This document shows, one piece after another, positions 46,557 to 55,216 of a stretch of DNA of 64,000 nt. The position numbers and the translations under genes are program-made. The first letter of the stretch is position 1; the number at the start of each line of letters is the position of its first letter. Under the pieces are notes generated by a model. That model was not told the DNA's origin. It worked only from the letters and a program-made list of their open reading frames with translations, and did not search any database. Source of the DNA: Kingella potus (lineage in GTDB: Bacteria; Pseudomonadota; Gammaproteobacteria; Burkholderiales; Neisseriaceae); NCBI RefSeq assembly GCF_900451175.1, contig NZ_UGJJ01000001.1:558001-622000 (forward strand). Reading direction: 5' to 3'.

Positions 46557-47262
46557 AATGTGGTTTTCTTAATGTGATTGAAAAATTAGTGCGATTTTAT
46601 CAATTTGTGTTAAATCAGGCAATCGCAGGCCGCCGGAAGCGGCGGTTTGCGCGGCAAAAATGCAAAACGGGTTGGCAAGGCCGGTTTGTGCGTCTGCCTG
46701 TGCGGATTTCTGCCCGCAGCAGCCGCCACGCTTTGCCGCTCTGGCAGGAATGCTGTTTTAACTTCGTTGAAGCTGCGCTTTCAGACGGCCTTTTGCTGCG
46801 GGCGGAAAACGCGCACGCCGCTGCGCGGCACACACTAAGCGGTTTGCATTATGTAGGGTGTGCCGCACTAAGGCGGCGCACGCGTTCTTTGTTTTACAGG
46901 CAGACTTTCCGGGCAATCTGCAAACCCGTAAATCCGCGTGCGTCGCTGCGCGACACACCCTACGCGGGATTTTTGCCACGAAAAAACAGCAGACCTTCCG
47001 GCAGGGTGTGTGGCTCTGCCTTGCACGCGGTTTTGCGGCTGTCGGCACGGTAATTGGAAATACGGAAAATGCGGCCGTCTGAAAGCACGGCTTCAACAAA
47101 GTTAAAACACGCTTGCGGCGCGGCCGCTATTGCGTCGGTGTGCTTTTCAGACGGCCTGTGCTGTAACGGGGAAACGCGTGCGTCGCTGCGCGGCACACCC
47201 TGGCTGTCATACAGACAGCGCAACGGCTGCATTTTCAGACGGCCTGCCTGTATGCGGCGGGG
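46557..47262. other. 706-bp gap built of hairpin repeats and DUS
   Basis: No gene seen. It contains a TIR-bounded module (46755-47108) and at least five hairpin repeats (about 46805, 46853, 46938, 47001, 47176). Confidence 0.7.
46755..47108. repeat. module with 36-bp terminal inverted repeats, copy A
   Basis: Left end GTTTTAACTTCGTTGAAGC running into a DUS (46755-46790); right end the complement, DUS then GCTTCAACAAAGTTAAAAC (47073-47108). The interior is four hairpin repeats. No transposase-like frame inside. Copy B is at 47945-48168. Confidence 0.75.
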
Positions 47263-47898
47263 TCAGCTTCTGCCGCAGCAGGCTTTGTATTTTTTGCCGC
47301 TGCCGCAGGGGCAGGGATCGTTGCGGCCGGTTTTCGCGCCCTGCCGCCGTACGGTTTGCGGTTTGTTTTTCACGGCGCGCCAGTAGGCGGCGGCGGCGGA
47401 TACGGTGTCCGGCAGGCTGTCTGCCAGTTCTGCGTATTCGGTATCGTCCAAATCGGGCATAAGGCCGTCTTCGTCGTAGGCTCCGCCCAGCAGCATCAGG
47501 GGATAGAAGAGGTCTTCGAAGTCTTCGTCAGCGGCGGCGGCAAACCAGTCGGTGGGGGTGCGTTCGAGGGCGTAGAGGTAGGCGTTGCACCATGTGCCGC
47601 AGTCGGCTTCTCCGTTGTCGTCCGGGTAAAAAAGCAGCCCGGGCGGCTCGGGCGCGGCAAGGCTCTGTGCCAATTCGTGCGCCCATTGCGCCACGGCTTG
47701 GGCGATGCGCGCGCGTCCGTCTTCGTCGGGCTGTGCTTCGCCGATGATGTCTTCCAGTATGGTGTCGAGGCTGTCCTGCCAGTTGTCGGGGCCGGAAACC
47801 CATGCTGCAAGGTAGGCCTGGATTTCGTCGGCACGCATGGCGCGGCCTTCGCCGGCATGGGGGTGGAGCAGTTCGGTGAGGATGTGTTGCGGGTTCAT
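47263..47898 (-). CDS. YecA/UPF0149-family protein with SEC-C zinc motif
   Basis: A 211-residue acidic protein. The N-terminal UPF0149 domain contains [20 protein letters not shown] and [20 protein letters not shown]. The C-terminal SEC-C metal-binding motif is [19 protein letters not shown], as in SecA and YecA. YecA-type proteins associate with ribosomes or the secretion machinery; the role here is inferred from that family. Not SecA, which is about 900 residues. Confidence 0.82.
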   Translation of the reverse strand: MNPQHILTELLHPHAGEGRAMRADEIQAYLAAWVSGPDNWQDSLDTILEDIIGEAQPDEDGRARIAQAVAQWAHELAQSLAAPEPPGLLFYPDDNGEADCGTWCNAYLYALERTPTDWFAAAADEDFEDLFYPLMLLGGAYDEDGLMPDLDDTEYAELADSLPDTVSAAAAYWRAVKNKPQTVRRQGAKTGRNDPCPCGSGKKYKACCGRS

Positions 47899-48332
47899 TG
47901 CGTCATTCCTGATGGTGTATATGGGATTGGGCCGGAGCGGCCGGGTTTTAACTTTGTTGAAGCCGCGCTTTCAGACGGCCTCTGTGCTGCGGCAGGGAGC
48001 GCGTGCGCCGCTGTGCGGCACACCCTACGTGGGATTCGGCACAAAAAACAACATTCCGCCAAGTAGGGTGTGCGGCTCTGCCACGCACGCGGTTGCGGCG
48101 GCTTGCGCGGCGGTTGGGAAAACAGAAAACGCGGCCGTCTGAAAACGCGGCTTCAACAAAGTTCAAACACGTTTGCGGCATATCTGCAATTTCATTGGTG
48201 CTTTTCAGACGGCCTGTGCGCTGCGGCGGGAAACGCGTGCACCGCTGTGCGGCACACCCTACGCGGTTTGCATTATGCAGGGTGTGCCGCCTCAAAGCGG
48301 CGCACCCTGCGCAAAAGGCGGAACGGGCGGGT
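47899..48332. other. 434-bp gap with TIR-bounded module and hairpin repeats
   Basis: No gene seen. It holds the second TIR module (47945-48168) and hairpin repeats at about 47998, 48063, 48231 and 48279. Confidence 0.7.
47945..48168. repeat. module with 36-bp terminal inverted repeats, copy B
   Basis: Left end GTTTTAACTTTGTTGAAGC into a DUS (47945-47980); right end DUS then GCTTCAACAAAGTTCAAAC (48133-48168). Shorter than copy A by about 130 bp; similarity to copy A continues about 100 bp past the right end. Confidence 0.75.
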
Positions 48333-49145
48333 TTATCCCAGCGTAACCATTTCCACTTGTTGCAGGCTGCGCCCCAAAAAGCGTTCGCCTATGGTTTGGA
48401 AACGCAGGGGGATGTCGCTGACGTAGAAGCGGTAGTCGGGCGGGCCGCCTGTGCCGTCGTTGAGCAGGCCGTGTTTTTGCAGGGCGCGGGCGGCGGCTTC
48501 GGCGGTGGTATCGGCGGAATCGACCAGGGTCAGGCCGGGGGCTTCGCGCCGCAGCAGGGGTTTGAGCAGGGGGTAGTGGGTGCAGCCGAGGACGAGGGTG
48601 TCGGCATCTTCGGCCAAGAGGGGTTTGAGGTATTCGCGCGCGGTGAGGCGGGTTACTTCGTGGTCGAGCCAGCCTTCTTCGACGAGGGGGACGAACAGGG
48701 GGCAGGCAACCGAACGGACGCGGGCGGCGGGGTTGTGGCGGTGGATTTCGCGGGCGTAGGCGTTGCTGTTTACGGTGGTGTTGGTGGCAATCACGCCGAT
48801 GTGGTTGTTGCGGGTGGCTTCGAGCGCGGCCTGTGCGCCTGCGCTGATGACATCCAGTACGGGCATATTGCCCGCCGTCTGGCGCACTTTGTGTCCGGCC
48901 ACGGCGGCAATGGTGTTGCAGGCGATGACGAGGGCTTTTACGTCGTGCTGGAGCATGAAGCCGACGATTTGGGCGGTGAAGGCTTCGATGGTGGCGCGGG
49001 ATTTCACGCCGTAGGGGACGCGGGCGGTGTCGCCGAAATAGACGATGTTTTCCATCGGCAGGCGTTCCATCAGGGCGCGGACGTTGGTCAGTCCGCCCAC
49101 GCCGGAATCGAATACGCCGATGGGGCGTTGTGCGACTGTATCCAT
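48333..49145 (-). CDS. murI: glutamate racemase
   Basis: Interconverts L- and D-glutamate for peptidoglycan. The 270-residue protein has PIGVFDSGVGGLTNVRALME, the first catalytic cysteine in ALVIACNTIAAVA and the second in TLVLGCTHYPLLKPLL. IVYFGDTARVPYGVKS is also typical. The frame stays open for 271 codons upstream through the hydrolase gene, but the racemase N-terminus MDTVAQRPIGVFDSG fixes the start at 49145. Confidence 0.95.
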   Translation of the reverse strand: MDTVAQRPIGVFDSGVGGLTNVRALMERLPMENIVYFGDTARVPYGVKSRATIEAFTAQIVGFMLQHDVKALVIACNTIAAVAGHKVRQTAGNMPVLDVISAGAQAALEATRNNHIGVIATNTTVNSNAYAREIHRHNPAARVRSVACPLFVPLVEEGWLDHEVTRLTAREYLKPLLAEDADTLVLGCTHYPLLKPLLRREAPGLTLVDSADTTAEAAARALQKHGLLNDGTGGPPDYRFYVSDIPLRFQTIGERFLGRSLQQVEMVTLG

Positions 49146-49189
49146 AAGTAATGGCCGGTTCGGGGTTGGCAAATGGCGGGGAGCGGCGT

Positions 49190-49837
49190 TCAGACGGCCT
49201 GTCCGCCCGCAAGCACGGCGGGAACGAAACGGGCAATTGTGTCGCGCAGGCCGATGAGTTTGCCGTGGAAGAAGTGTCCTGCCTGCGGGAGGACGACGAC
49301 GGGGATTTCCTGCGGCGCGGCCCAGTCGAGCGACTGTGCCAAAGCAACTACGTCGTCGCTTTGGCCGTGGATGAGCAGGGTGCGGGCGGGATCGGGCGCG
49401 TCGGGTTCGCGTTCGCCCGTGTAGTGGCGCACGGCGGGCGCAAGCAGCAGCAGCAGGTCGGGGCGGCGGCATTGTGCGGCAAACAGGGCAACATAGCCGC
49501 CGAAGGAGAAGCCGGCGATGGCGAGTTGTTCCGCCTGCGGGTGGCGGCTGCGGGCAAAATCGATCACGGCGGTGCAGTCGTCGGTTTCGCCGCGTCCGTA
49601 GTCGTGTTCGCCCGCGCTGCGCCCTACGCCGCGCAGATTGGGCAGGTAGCAGTGGAAACCGAGGCCGCACAGGGCTTTGGCGGCGGTTTGGATGACTTTG
49701 TTGGTGTTGGTGCCGCCCTGCGTGGGATTGGGGTGGTTGATGACGGCCACGCCGCGTTCCGCGCCCTGCGCGGGCAGGAAGATGGTTTCGAGGCCGCCGG
49801 CGGGGCCGGCGACGGTGAGGATTTCGGGCTGCTTCAC
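49190..49837 (-). CDS. alpha/beta hydrolase
   Basis: A 215-residue small alpha/beta hydrolase. It has VAVINHPNPTQGGTNTNKVI (oxyanion region), the nucleophile elbow AGFSFGGYVAL (Ser) and LLIHGQSDDVVALAQ (acid). The catalytic histidine is in PQAGHFFHGKL. This is the family often annotated as CocE/YdeN-like or dienelactone-hydrolase-like; the substrate is unknown. I use the GTG at 49837 with AAGGA upstream rather than the ATG at 49921. The final Gly-Gln-Ala-Val and stop are encoded by a DUS. Confidence 0.8.
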   Translation of the reverse strand: MKQPEILTVAGPAGGLETIFLPAQGAERGVAVINHPNPTQGGTNTNKVIQTAAKALCGLGFHCYLPNLRGVGRSAGEHDYGRGETDDCTAVIDFARSRHPQAEQLAIAGFSFGGYVALFAAQCRRPDLLLLLAPAVRHYTGEREPDAPDPARTLLIHGQSDDVVALAQSLDWAAPQEIPVVVLPQAGHFFHGKLIGLRDTIARFVPAVLAGGQAV

Positions 49838-50046
49838 GGTTTTTCCTTTTGTGTGTTGTGCGCACGGCAAGGCGCGGGATTTTACGGGGGCGGGTGCGGC
49901 TTTGTCCATTGCGGGCGGCATATGGTTTCCAAGCGGCCTCGCCCGTATGGCGGAACAAATAAAAAATCCGCGGCCTGATGGCTTATATCTTTTCTATTTT
50001 GTTCCACTATATAATCCGCCCCTTTATCCGTTTCAGGTATCCGACG

Positions 50047-50709
50047 ATGATTGAAAGCTATCTGCACCAGTTCGGCCTGGCCTTTATGGCTTTTTTCGCC
50101 ATTATGAATCCGGTTTCCAGCCTGCCGGTGTATCTGAGCCTCACCGACGGCGACGACCGGCGCACGGCGCGGGCGGTGGCGCGCAAGGGGCTGATGATCG
50201 CTTTTGCGATTGTGGTGGTGTTTGCCTTTGCCGGCCGCTACATTTTCGAGCTGTTCGGCATTACCCTGCCCGCGCTGCGGATAGCGGGCGGGATTTTGGT
50301 GTTTTTAATCGGCTTCCATATGGTGCAGGGCAACCGCTCGCCGATGCACCGCCAGCCTTCGGCGGCGGCTGTGGAAGATCCTGCGGCCCACGCGATGCGT
50401 TACGAAGAAAAAATGAATGTGGCGATTTCACCGCTGGGCACGCCGCTCTTGGCGGGGCCGGGCACCATCGCCACGGCGATGAACCTGGCGGCGGGCGATA
50501 CGCTGGCGGGTACGGCCGTGGTGGTGGCGGCTTTTCTGCTGTTGTGCGCCATCACTTACACGCTCTTTATTTTCGGCCCGAAAATTACGCGGCTGATGGG
50601 CAAAAACGTGATGAACGTGGTAACGCGGATGATGGGACTGATACTGGCCGTGATCGGTACGCAGATGCTGGTGGCGGGACTGAAAGGCGCGTTTCCGCTG
50701 CTGAACTGA
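50047..50709 (+). CDS. MarC-family (UPF0056) membrane protein
   Basis: A 220-residue protein with six predicted helices: FGLAFMAFFAIMNPVSSLPV with the family NP motif, GITLPALRIAGGILVFLIGF, and ISPLGTPLLAGPGTIATAMN as the second conserved half. Related proteins include MarC and YhgN; no transport substrate is established. It is followed by a DUS pair that begins a dispersed repeat. Confidence 0.88.
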   Translation: MIESYLHQFGLAFMAFFAIMNPVSSLPVYLSLTDGDDRRTARAVARKGLMIAFAIVVVFAFAGRYIFELFGITLPALRIAGGILVFLIGFHMVQGNRSPMHRQPSAAAVEDPAAHAMRYEEKMNVAISPLGTPLLAGPGTIATAMNLAAGDTLAGTAVVVAAFLLLCAITYTLFIFGPKITRLMGKNVMNVVTRMMGLILAVIGTQMLVAGLKGAFPLLN

Positions 50710-50724
50710 AATCCTGCGGACGAA

Positions 50725-50922
50725 AGGCCGTCTGAAAACCGTATTTTCGGGTTTTCAGACGGCCTCTTAACTTGCTTTCGCGCCGACGGCCTGTGTGGGG
50801 GTGGCGCAGCCGCGCACGCGGCTTGGGGATTCAGACGGCCTCAGTATCTGCATAACGTAAAACGCGTGCGTCGCCGGGGCGACACACCCTACGGCGGGGA
50901 ATCCGGCGCGTACGCCGCTCGG
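50725..50922. repeat. dispersed 200-bp repeat, copy 2
   Basis: Matches copy 1 (43293-43519) from the inverted DUS pair (50725-50765, also the likely marC terminator) through CTTAACTTGCTTTCGCG. The hairpin repeat is at about 50865-50895, and the end reads TACGCCGCTCGG. A 15-bp difference and several substitutions lie in the middle. Confidence 0.85.
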
Positions 50923-50947
50923 GCGGGCCTCTCTGTATATTCGATAT

Positions 50948-51238
50948 TCAGCCCTGTTTCCACGGCAGCCACAGCCGCGCCAGCACATACATCAGCAGCC
51001 CCGCGCCGCCGGTCAGGAAAAAGACCATGCCTTTTTTGCGCGCGTTCGGACACAGCCAGTAAACAGCGAGGCTGAAGCTGAAAAACATCGCCGCCACCGC
51101 CCACAGCAGCTGCCGGTCTTTGAAGCGGTTGAGCGTGTAGCTCTCGTTCATCACCACATACATCTGCCACAAGCCGGCGGCACACATGGCAAACACGCCC
51201 GCAGGCAGGAAAAAAAGTCCGAGCAGTTCTTTGTTCAT
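50948..51238 (-). CDS. small three-helix membrane protein
   Basis: A 96-residue protein with three hydrophobic segments (LGLFFLPAGVFAMCAAGLWQ, LLWAVAAMFFSFSLAVYWL, GMVFFLTGGAGLLMYVLARL). No family recognised. It is followed on the minus strand by nothing before the dispersed repeat and preceded by a gap with a DUS pair. Confidence 0.65.
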   Translation of the reverse strand: MNKELLGLFFLPAGVFAMCAAGLWQMYVVMNESYTLNRFKDRQLLWAVAAMFFSFSLAVYWLCPNARKKGMVFFLTGGAGLLMYVLARLWLPWKQG

Positions 51239-51320
51239 CTCAAATCGTCCGCAGCCGCCCCGCCCAGCGGGCGCGGCCTTGCTGAAAAACGCGATTATAT
51301 CGCGCAGGCAATGCAGGAAG

Positions 51321-51360
51321 AGGCCGTCTGAAAACCGCGTTTGCCGTTTTCAGACGGCCT
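51321..51360 (-). terminator. inverted DUS pair at the cdsA stop
   Basis: AGGCCGTCTGAAAA and TTTTCAGACGGCCT; the proximal arm ends on the first base of the cdsA stop codon. Confidence 0.6.
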
Positions 51361-52325
51361 CAGCTCCAAAAATACCTTAAAAAATGGAAAAACACGGGTG
51401 CGGCAAAGCACACCGAGTCCACGCGGTCGAGCATTCCGCCGTGGCCGCTGATCATGCTGCCCCAGTCCTTCACGCCGTAGTCGCGCTTGATGGCCGACAT
51501 CACCAGCCCGCCGGCAAAGCCCATCAGGCAGATCAGCAGGCCGAAAAGGGCGGCCTGCCAGTAGGCAAACGGCGTAATCGGCGCAAGCAGGGCCGCCAGC
51601 ACCGTGGCCGAGGCAATGCCGCCCACCGTGCCGGACACGGTTTTCGAGGGCGAGAGCGCGGGCATGATTTTCCTGCCGCCCACCAGCTTGCCCCAAACAT
51701 ATTGCAGCACGTCGGAAGCCTGCACCACGGCAATCAGGAATACCGGCAGCAGGACATTGTTGCCGCTGTCGAAGCCGTCCAGCCGCAGAAACATCAGCGC
51801 GGGCACGTGCGACAGGCAGAAAATGCAGATCATCGCCATCCACTGCGTTTTCGCCGCACGGGCGAGAAAGTCTTCCGTCTGCCCGCTCAGGCCGGCAATA
51901 ATCGGCAGCAGCAGAAAGCCGTACATCGGGATGAAGATGGCAAACAGGCCGTACCACTCGCTCCACACCAGCCAATACTGCACCGGCAGCAGCACGTAAA
52001 AACAGGCCGCCATGCTGTAATAATCGCAGCGGCGGCGGTAGATAAGGGTCATAAACTCGCGCAGCGCGGCAAAGGAAATCAGGAAAAACAGCAGCACCGC
52101 CCCCGTTTTGCCGAACCAAAACGCCGCCAGCAGCACCAGCGTCATCAGCCACCAGGCGTAGATGCGGGCGTTGAGGTTGGCGATTACGGCGTTGTCCGCA
52201 CCTTTTTTCCGTTTCAGCCAGCGGCCGACAAACGAGGCGGCGGCAAGTACGGCAAATACGGCGGCAAAAATCCGCCCTGCCTGCGGCACAAGTCCGGCGG
52301 CGGCAAAAACGGTGTTCTCCGGCAT
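51360..52325 (-). CDS. cdsA: phosphatidate cytidylyltransferase
   Basis: A 321-residue inner-membrane enzyme making CDP-diacylglycerol from CTP and phosphatidate. The C-terminal signature is KRDYGVKDWGSMISGHGGML followed by DRVDS (about residues 273-297), and the cytidyl motif region GGRKIMPALSPSKTVSGTVG precedes it. Many hydrophobic helices. It is longer than E. coli CdsA (285) and of the kind sometimes found as a second paralogue; a primary cdsA elsewhere is possible. Confidence 0.88.
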   Translation of the reverse strand: MPENTVFAAAGLVPQAGRIFAAVFAVLAAASFVGRWLKRKKGADNAVIANLNARIYAWWLMTLVLLAAFWFGKTGAVLLFFLISFAALREFMTLIYRRRCDYYSMAACFYVLLPVQYWLVWSEWYGLFAIFIPMYGFLLLPIIAGLSGQTEDFLARAAKTQWMAMICIFCLSHVPALMFLRLDGFDSGNNVLLPVFLIAVVQASDVLQYVWGKLVGGRKIMPALSPSKTVSGTVGGIASATVLAALLAPITPFAYWQAALFGLLICLMGFAGGLVMSAIKRDYGVKDWGSMISGHGGMLDRVDSVCFAAPVFFHFLRYFWS

Positions 52326-52636
52326 AGCGGCTCCTGCATCTGCGAAAAAACGGCATTATAGCCCAGACGCACAGCCGCAGAGGCCGTCTGAAAACGGGTT
52401 TGCGCAAACGGGAAAGCCAACGATACGCCTGCCTGCACAAAAAACAGGCAGCATCAAAATATCCATATCCGCCAAAGGACAAAGCGGTTTTTCCACAAGG
52501 TATCCACCGCATTTTGCCGTGCGCTGCGGGATAAGCCGCACACGCACAGGCTGCGGCACGGCTTTTTGTGCAGACAGCCCTCCGCGCCGCCGCTGTATAA
52601 TGCCGCCCTTTCCAACGCCCGAACAAAGGAAACATC
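52326..52636. other. 311-bp gap between cdsA and the MAPEG gene
   Basis: Divergent promoter region. It contains one DUS (about 52380) but no hairpin repeat or frame that I can support. Confidence 0.5.
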
Positions 52637-53023
52637 ATGACCCTCGCCTACTGGTGCGTGCTGCTCGCCGCCCTGCTGCCCCTCTTTTGCGCGATGTACG
52701 CAAAAAAACGCGGCGGCTTCGACTTCAAACGCGACAACGGCAACCCGCGCGTATTTCTGGCGCAAACCGAAGGCGCGGCCGCCCGCGCCAACGCCGCCCA
52801 GCAAAACGGCTATGAAACCTTCGCCCCTTTCGCCGCCGCCGTGGTTATCGCCCACGCCACAGGCGGCGCATCGCAGGCCGCGATCAATTTCTGGGCGGTG
52901 TTGTTCGTCCTCTCGCGCATTCTGTTCTGCCTGTGCTACATCGCGGGCGAAGCGCGGCTGCGCTCGATGGTGTGGGGCGCGGGTTTCGTCTGCATCATCG
53001 CGCTGTTCATCGCCGCAGCCTGA
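52637..53023 (+). CDS. MAPEG-family membrane protein
   Basis: A 128-residue four-helix protein of the MAPEG (membrane-associated eicosanoid/glutathione metabolism) family. It has RANAAQQNGYETFAPFAAAV, the core motif for this family, and ILFCLCYIAGEARLRSMVWG. Bacterial members may have glutathione-dependent activity, but this is not shown. The start has AAAGGAA upstream; a DUS pair follows. Confidence 0.85.
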   Translation: MTLAYWCVLLAALLPLFCAMYAKKRGGFDFKRDNGNPRVFLAQTEGAAARANAAQQNGYETFAPFAAAVVIAHATGGASQAAINFWAVLFVLSRILFCLCYIAGEARLRSMVWGAGFVCIIALFIAAA

Positions 53024-53038
53024 TCCCCGGCCGCAAAA

Positions 53039-53077
53039 AGGCCGTCTGAACGCCGCAAACGGGTTTTCAGACGGCCT
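53039..53077 (+). terminator. inverted DUS pair after the MAPEG gene
   Basis: AGGCCGTCTGAA and TTTTCAGACGGCCT with a 14-base loop, 16 bp after the stop. Confidence 0.55.
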
Positions 53078-53127
53078 CATGCCTTGCCGCGCGGCATACC
53101 GCCCGCCTGCCGCCCTTCCATAAAATC

Positions 53128-54018
53128 ATGAAACCAAATACAACAAAAAAACCCGCCCGCAGCCAGGAAGCCCGCGAACTCATCGGCTCGGCCTGGATGA
53201 TTGCCGCCGCGCTGTTTTTCACCCTGATGAACCTCGCCATCAAAGCCGCCCACCAGAAATTCGGCATGGGCAGCGGCGAACTCGTCTTCTGGCGCATGGT
53301 TTTTGCCGCCGCCGTACTCGGCGCACTGGCCAAAGCACAGGGCAAAACCTTCGCCACACCGCATCTGAAAAGCCATCTCAACCGCAGCATCAGCGGCACG
53401 ATAGGCATGACCTGCGGCTTTTACGCCGTCATGCACCTGCCGCTGGCCACCGGCGTTACCCTCGCCTACACCTCGTCCATTTTCCTTGCCGTACTCTCCG
53501 CGCTGGTGCTGCGCGAAAAAATCTCCCGCTACACCCAAGCCGTGCTGCTGGTCGGCTTTGCCGGCGTGGTGCTGCTGCTCAAACCCTCGTTTTCCGCCGG
53601 GCAGGAATGGGCGGCGGCGGTCGGCCTCTTCGGCGGCCTCGCCGCAGGCTGGGCGTATATGCAGGTGCGCGAACTCTCGCTCTTGGGCGAACCCGCATGG
53701 CGCGTGGTGTTCTACCTCTCGCTGGTGGGCATGGCGATGGGCGCGGCACTGGCCACCCTCACCGGCTGGCACAGCGTTTCCCTGCAATCGCTGCCCTACC
53801 TGCTGGCCGTGGGTGCCACCGCCATGCTGGCGCAGCTTGCCATGACGCACGCCTACGCCGTCGGGCGCAAATTCACCGTTGCCGCCCTCGCCTACCTCAC
53901 CGTCGTATTTTCCACCCTGGCCGGCATTTTCTTTTTCGGCGAGCAAATCGGCTGGCAGGAATGGCTGGGCATCGGTATCATTATTGCAAGCGGCATTTTG
54001 AGCGGCTTGAAAAAGTAA
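53128..54018 (+). CDS. EamA/DMT-superfamily transporter
   Basis: A 296-residue protein with ten predicted helices in two EamA repeats. First repeat: SAWMIAAALFFTLMNLAIK and GVTLAYTSSIFLAVLSALVL, with the conserved REKISR after it. Second repeat: GATAMLAQLAMTHAYAVGRK and IFFFGEQIGWQEWLGIGIII. Probably an exporter of small metabolites; the substrate is unknown. It is followed by the STAS protein after 43 bp and is likely co-transcribed with it. Confidence 0.88.
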   Translation: MKPNTTKKPARSQEARELIGSAWMIAAALFFTLMNLAIKAAHQKFGMGSGELVFWRMVFAAAVLGALAKAQGKTFATPHLKSHLNRSISGTIGMTCGFYAVMHLPLATGVTLAYTSSIFLAVLSALVLREKISRYTQAVLLVGFAGVVLLLKPSFSAGQEWAAAVGLFGGLAAGWAYMQVRELSLLGEPAWRVVFYLSLVGMAMGAALATLTGWHSVSLQSLPYLLAVGATAMLAQLAMTHAYAVGRKFTVAALAYLTVVFSTLAGIFFFGEQIGWQEWLGIGIIIASGILSGLKK

Positions 54019-54061
54019 ACACCGCAACCATACCGTCGGCACCCGACAGAAAGGCTGAACC

Positions 54062-54418
54062 ATGATCTCCATCCGCGAACAAAACTACGGCTTGAACGTT
54101 GCCCTCTACAACGAATTCACACTCGACGACTTCCGCCAGCTCGAACAGGCCGTCATCGCCGCCGCCGCCCGCGTCCACCGTCCCGACCTGCTGCTCGATC
54201 TGAGCCTGCTCAAAGACTTCACCATCGACATGGCCTGGGAGCAGATCAAATTCGTCCGCGAACACGACCGCGACTTCGGCCGCATCGCCATCATCGTTGA
54301 CGACATCTGGATCAAATCCGCCGCCGTCCTCTCCGAACTGATTACCCAAACCCACCCCAAATACTTCACCGATGCCGCACAGGCACAGGCATGGCTGTTG
54401 GAAGAAGCCGCCGAATAA
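54062..54418 (+). CDS. STAS/SpoIIAA-like protein
   Basis: A 118-residue soluble protein with the SpoIIAA-like fold pattern: NVALYNEFTLDDFRQLEQAV, RPDLLLDLSLLKDFTIDMAW, DRDFGRIAIIVDDIWIKSAA and a C-terminal FTDAAQAQAWLLEE. This is the SpoIIAA-like (STAS) domain common in proteobacteria, without a known partner here. It is probably in one unit with the transporter and the transglycosylase (17 bp downstream). Confidence 0.75.
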   Translation: MISIREQNYGLNVALYNEFTLDDFRQLEQAVIAAAARVHRPDLLLDLSLLKDFTIDMAWEQIKFVREHDRDFGRIAIIVDDIWIKSAAVLSELITQTHPKYFTDAAQAQAWLLEEAAE

Positions 54419-54435
54419 ACCGTTTGCCGCAAAAC

Positions 54436-55050
54436 ATGGAAAACCGATTACCCCTCCCCCCGCGCCGCCGCCTCCTGCTCGCCGGCGGCGCATTCCTCTT
54501 TCTCCCCCGCACCCTGCTGGCCGGCGCGCAACGCGAAGAAACCCTCTCCGACGACGTTGCCTCCGTGATGCGCACCTCCGTCAGCAACATCAACCCCGCC
54601 CGCCTCGTGTTTGCCAACCCGCGCGACGGCGAACGCTGGCTTGCCGATATGTCCGCCCGCCTCGCACACTTCGTTCCCGACGAAGCCGCCCGCCGCCGCC
54701 TGCTCGTCAACATCCAATACGAAACCACCCGCGCCGGCCTCGACACCCAGCTCGTCCTCGGCCTCATCGAAGTGGAAAGCGCGTTCCGCCAATACGCCAT
54801 CAGCAGCGTCGGCGCGAAAGGCCTGATGCAGGTCATGCCCTTCTGGCAGCGCTACATCGGCAGGCCCGACCACAACCTCTTCGACATCCGCACCAACCTG
54901 CGCTACGGCTGCACCATCCTGCGCCATTACAGCAACGTCGAAAACGGCAACCTCACCCGCGCCCTCGCCCGTTTCAACGGCAGCCTCGGCAGCAGCAAAT
55001 ACCCCAACGCCGTCATCGGCGCATGGCGCAACCGCTGGCAGTGGGCATAG
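54436..55050 (+). CDS. lytic transglycosylase (SLT domain)
   Basis: A 204-residue exported murein transglycosylase. It has an RRR-led signal (PPRRRLLLAGGAFLFLPRTL), which resembles a Tat signal. The SLT domain has catalytic Glu at about residue 112-114 in GLIEVESAFRQYAISSVGAK, then GLMQVMPFWQRYIG, RYGCTILRHYSN and LARFNGSLGSSKYPNAVIGA. It is shorter than Slt70 and of the small MltE-like type. Start at 54436 is 17 bp after the STAS gene. Confidence 0.85.
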   Translation: MENRLPLPPRRRLLLAGGAFLFLPRTLLAGAQREETLSDDVASVMRTSVSNINPARLVFANPRDGERWLADMSARLAHFVPDEAARRRLLVNIQYETTRAGLDTQLVLGLIEVESAFRQYAISSVGAKGLMQVMPFWQRYIGRPDHNLFDIRTNLRYGCTILRHYSNVENGNLTRALARFNGSLGSSKYPNAVIGAWRNRWQWA

Positions 55051-55216
55051 AGGCCGTCTGAAACCGCGTGCGCGGCTTGCGCCACACCCCCTGCCTGCCG
55101 TGCAAACAGTTGTTTCACTATGCAGACCCGTTTTTCAGAAACATCATCCCCGCACAGGCGGGTACGGCCTCCGAAATACAGCAAGCACCCGATTCCCCCA
55201 CTTACGAGAAAAAACC

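Noticed and set aside
49146..49958. Upstream extension of murI by 271 codons
   Set aside because: The extension overlaps the hydrolase gene in another frame and is Arg/Pro-rich; the racemase N-terminus is at 49145.
52490..52520. DnaA-box-like TTTTTCCACAAGG near cdsA
   Set aside because: Single poor match without AT-rich DNA or further boxes, so not an origin.
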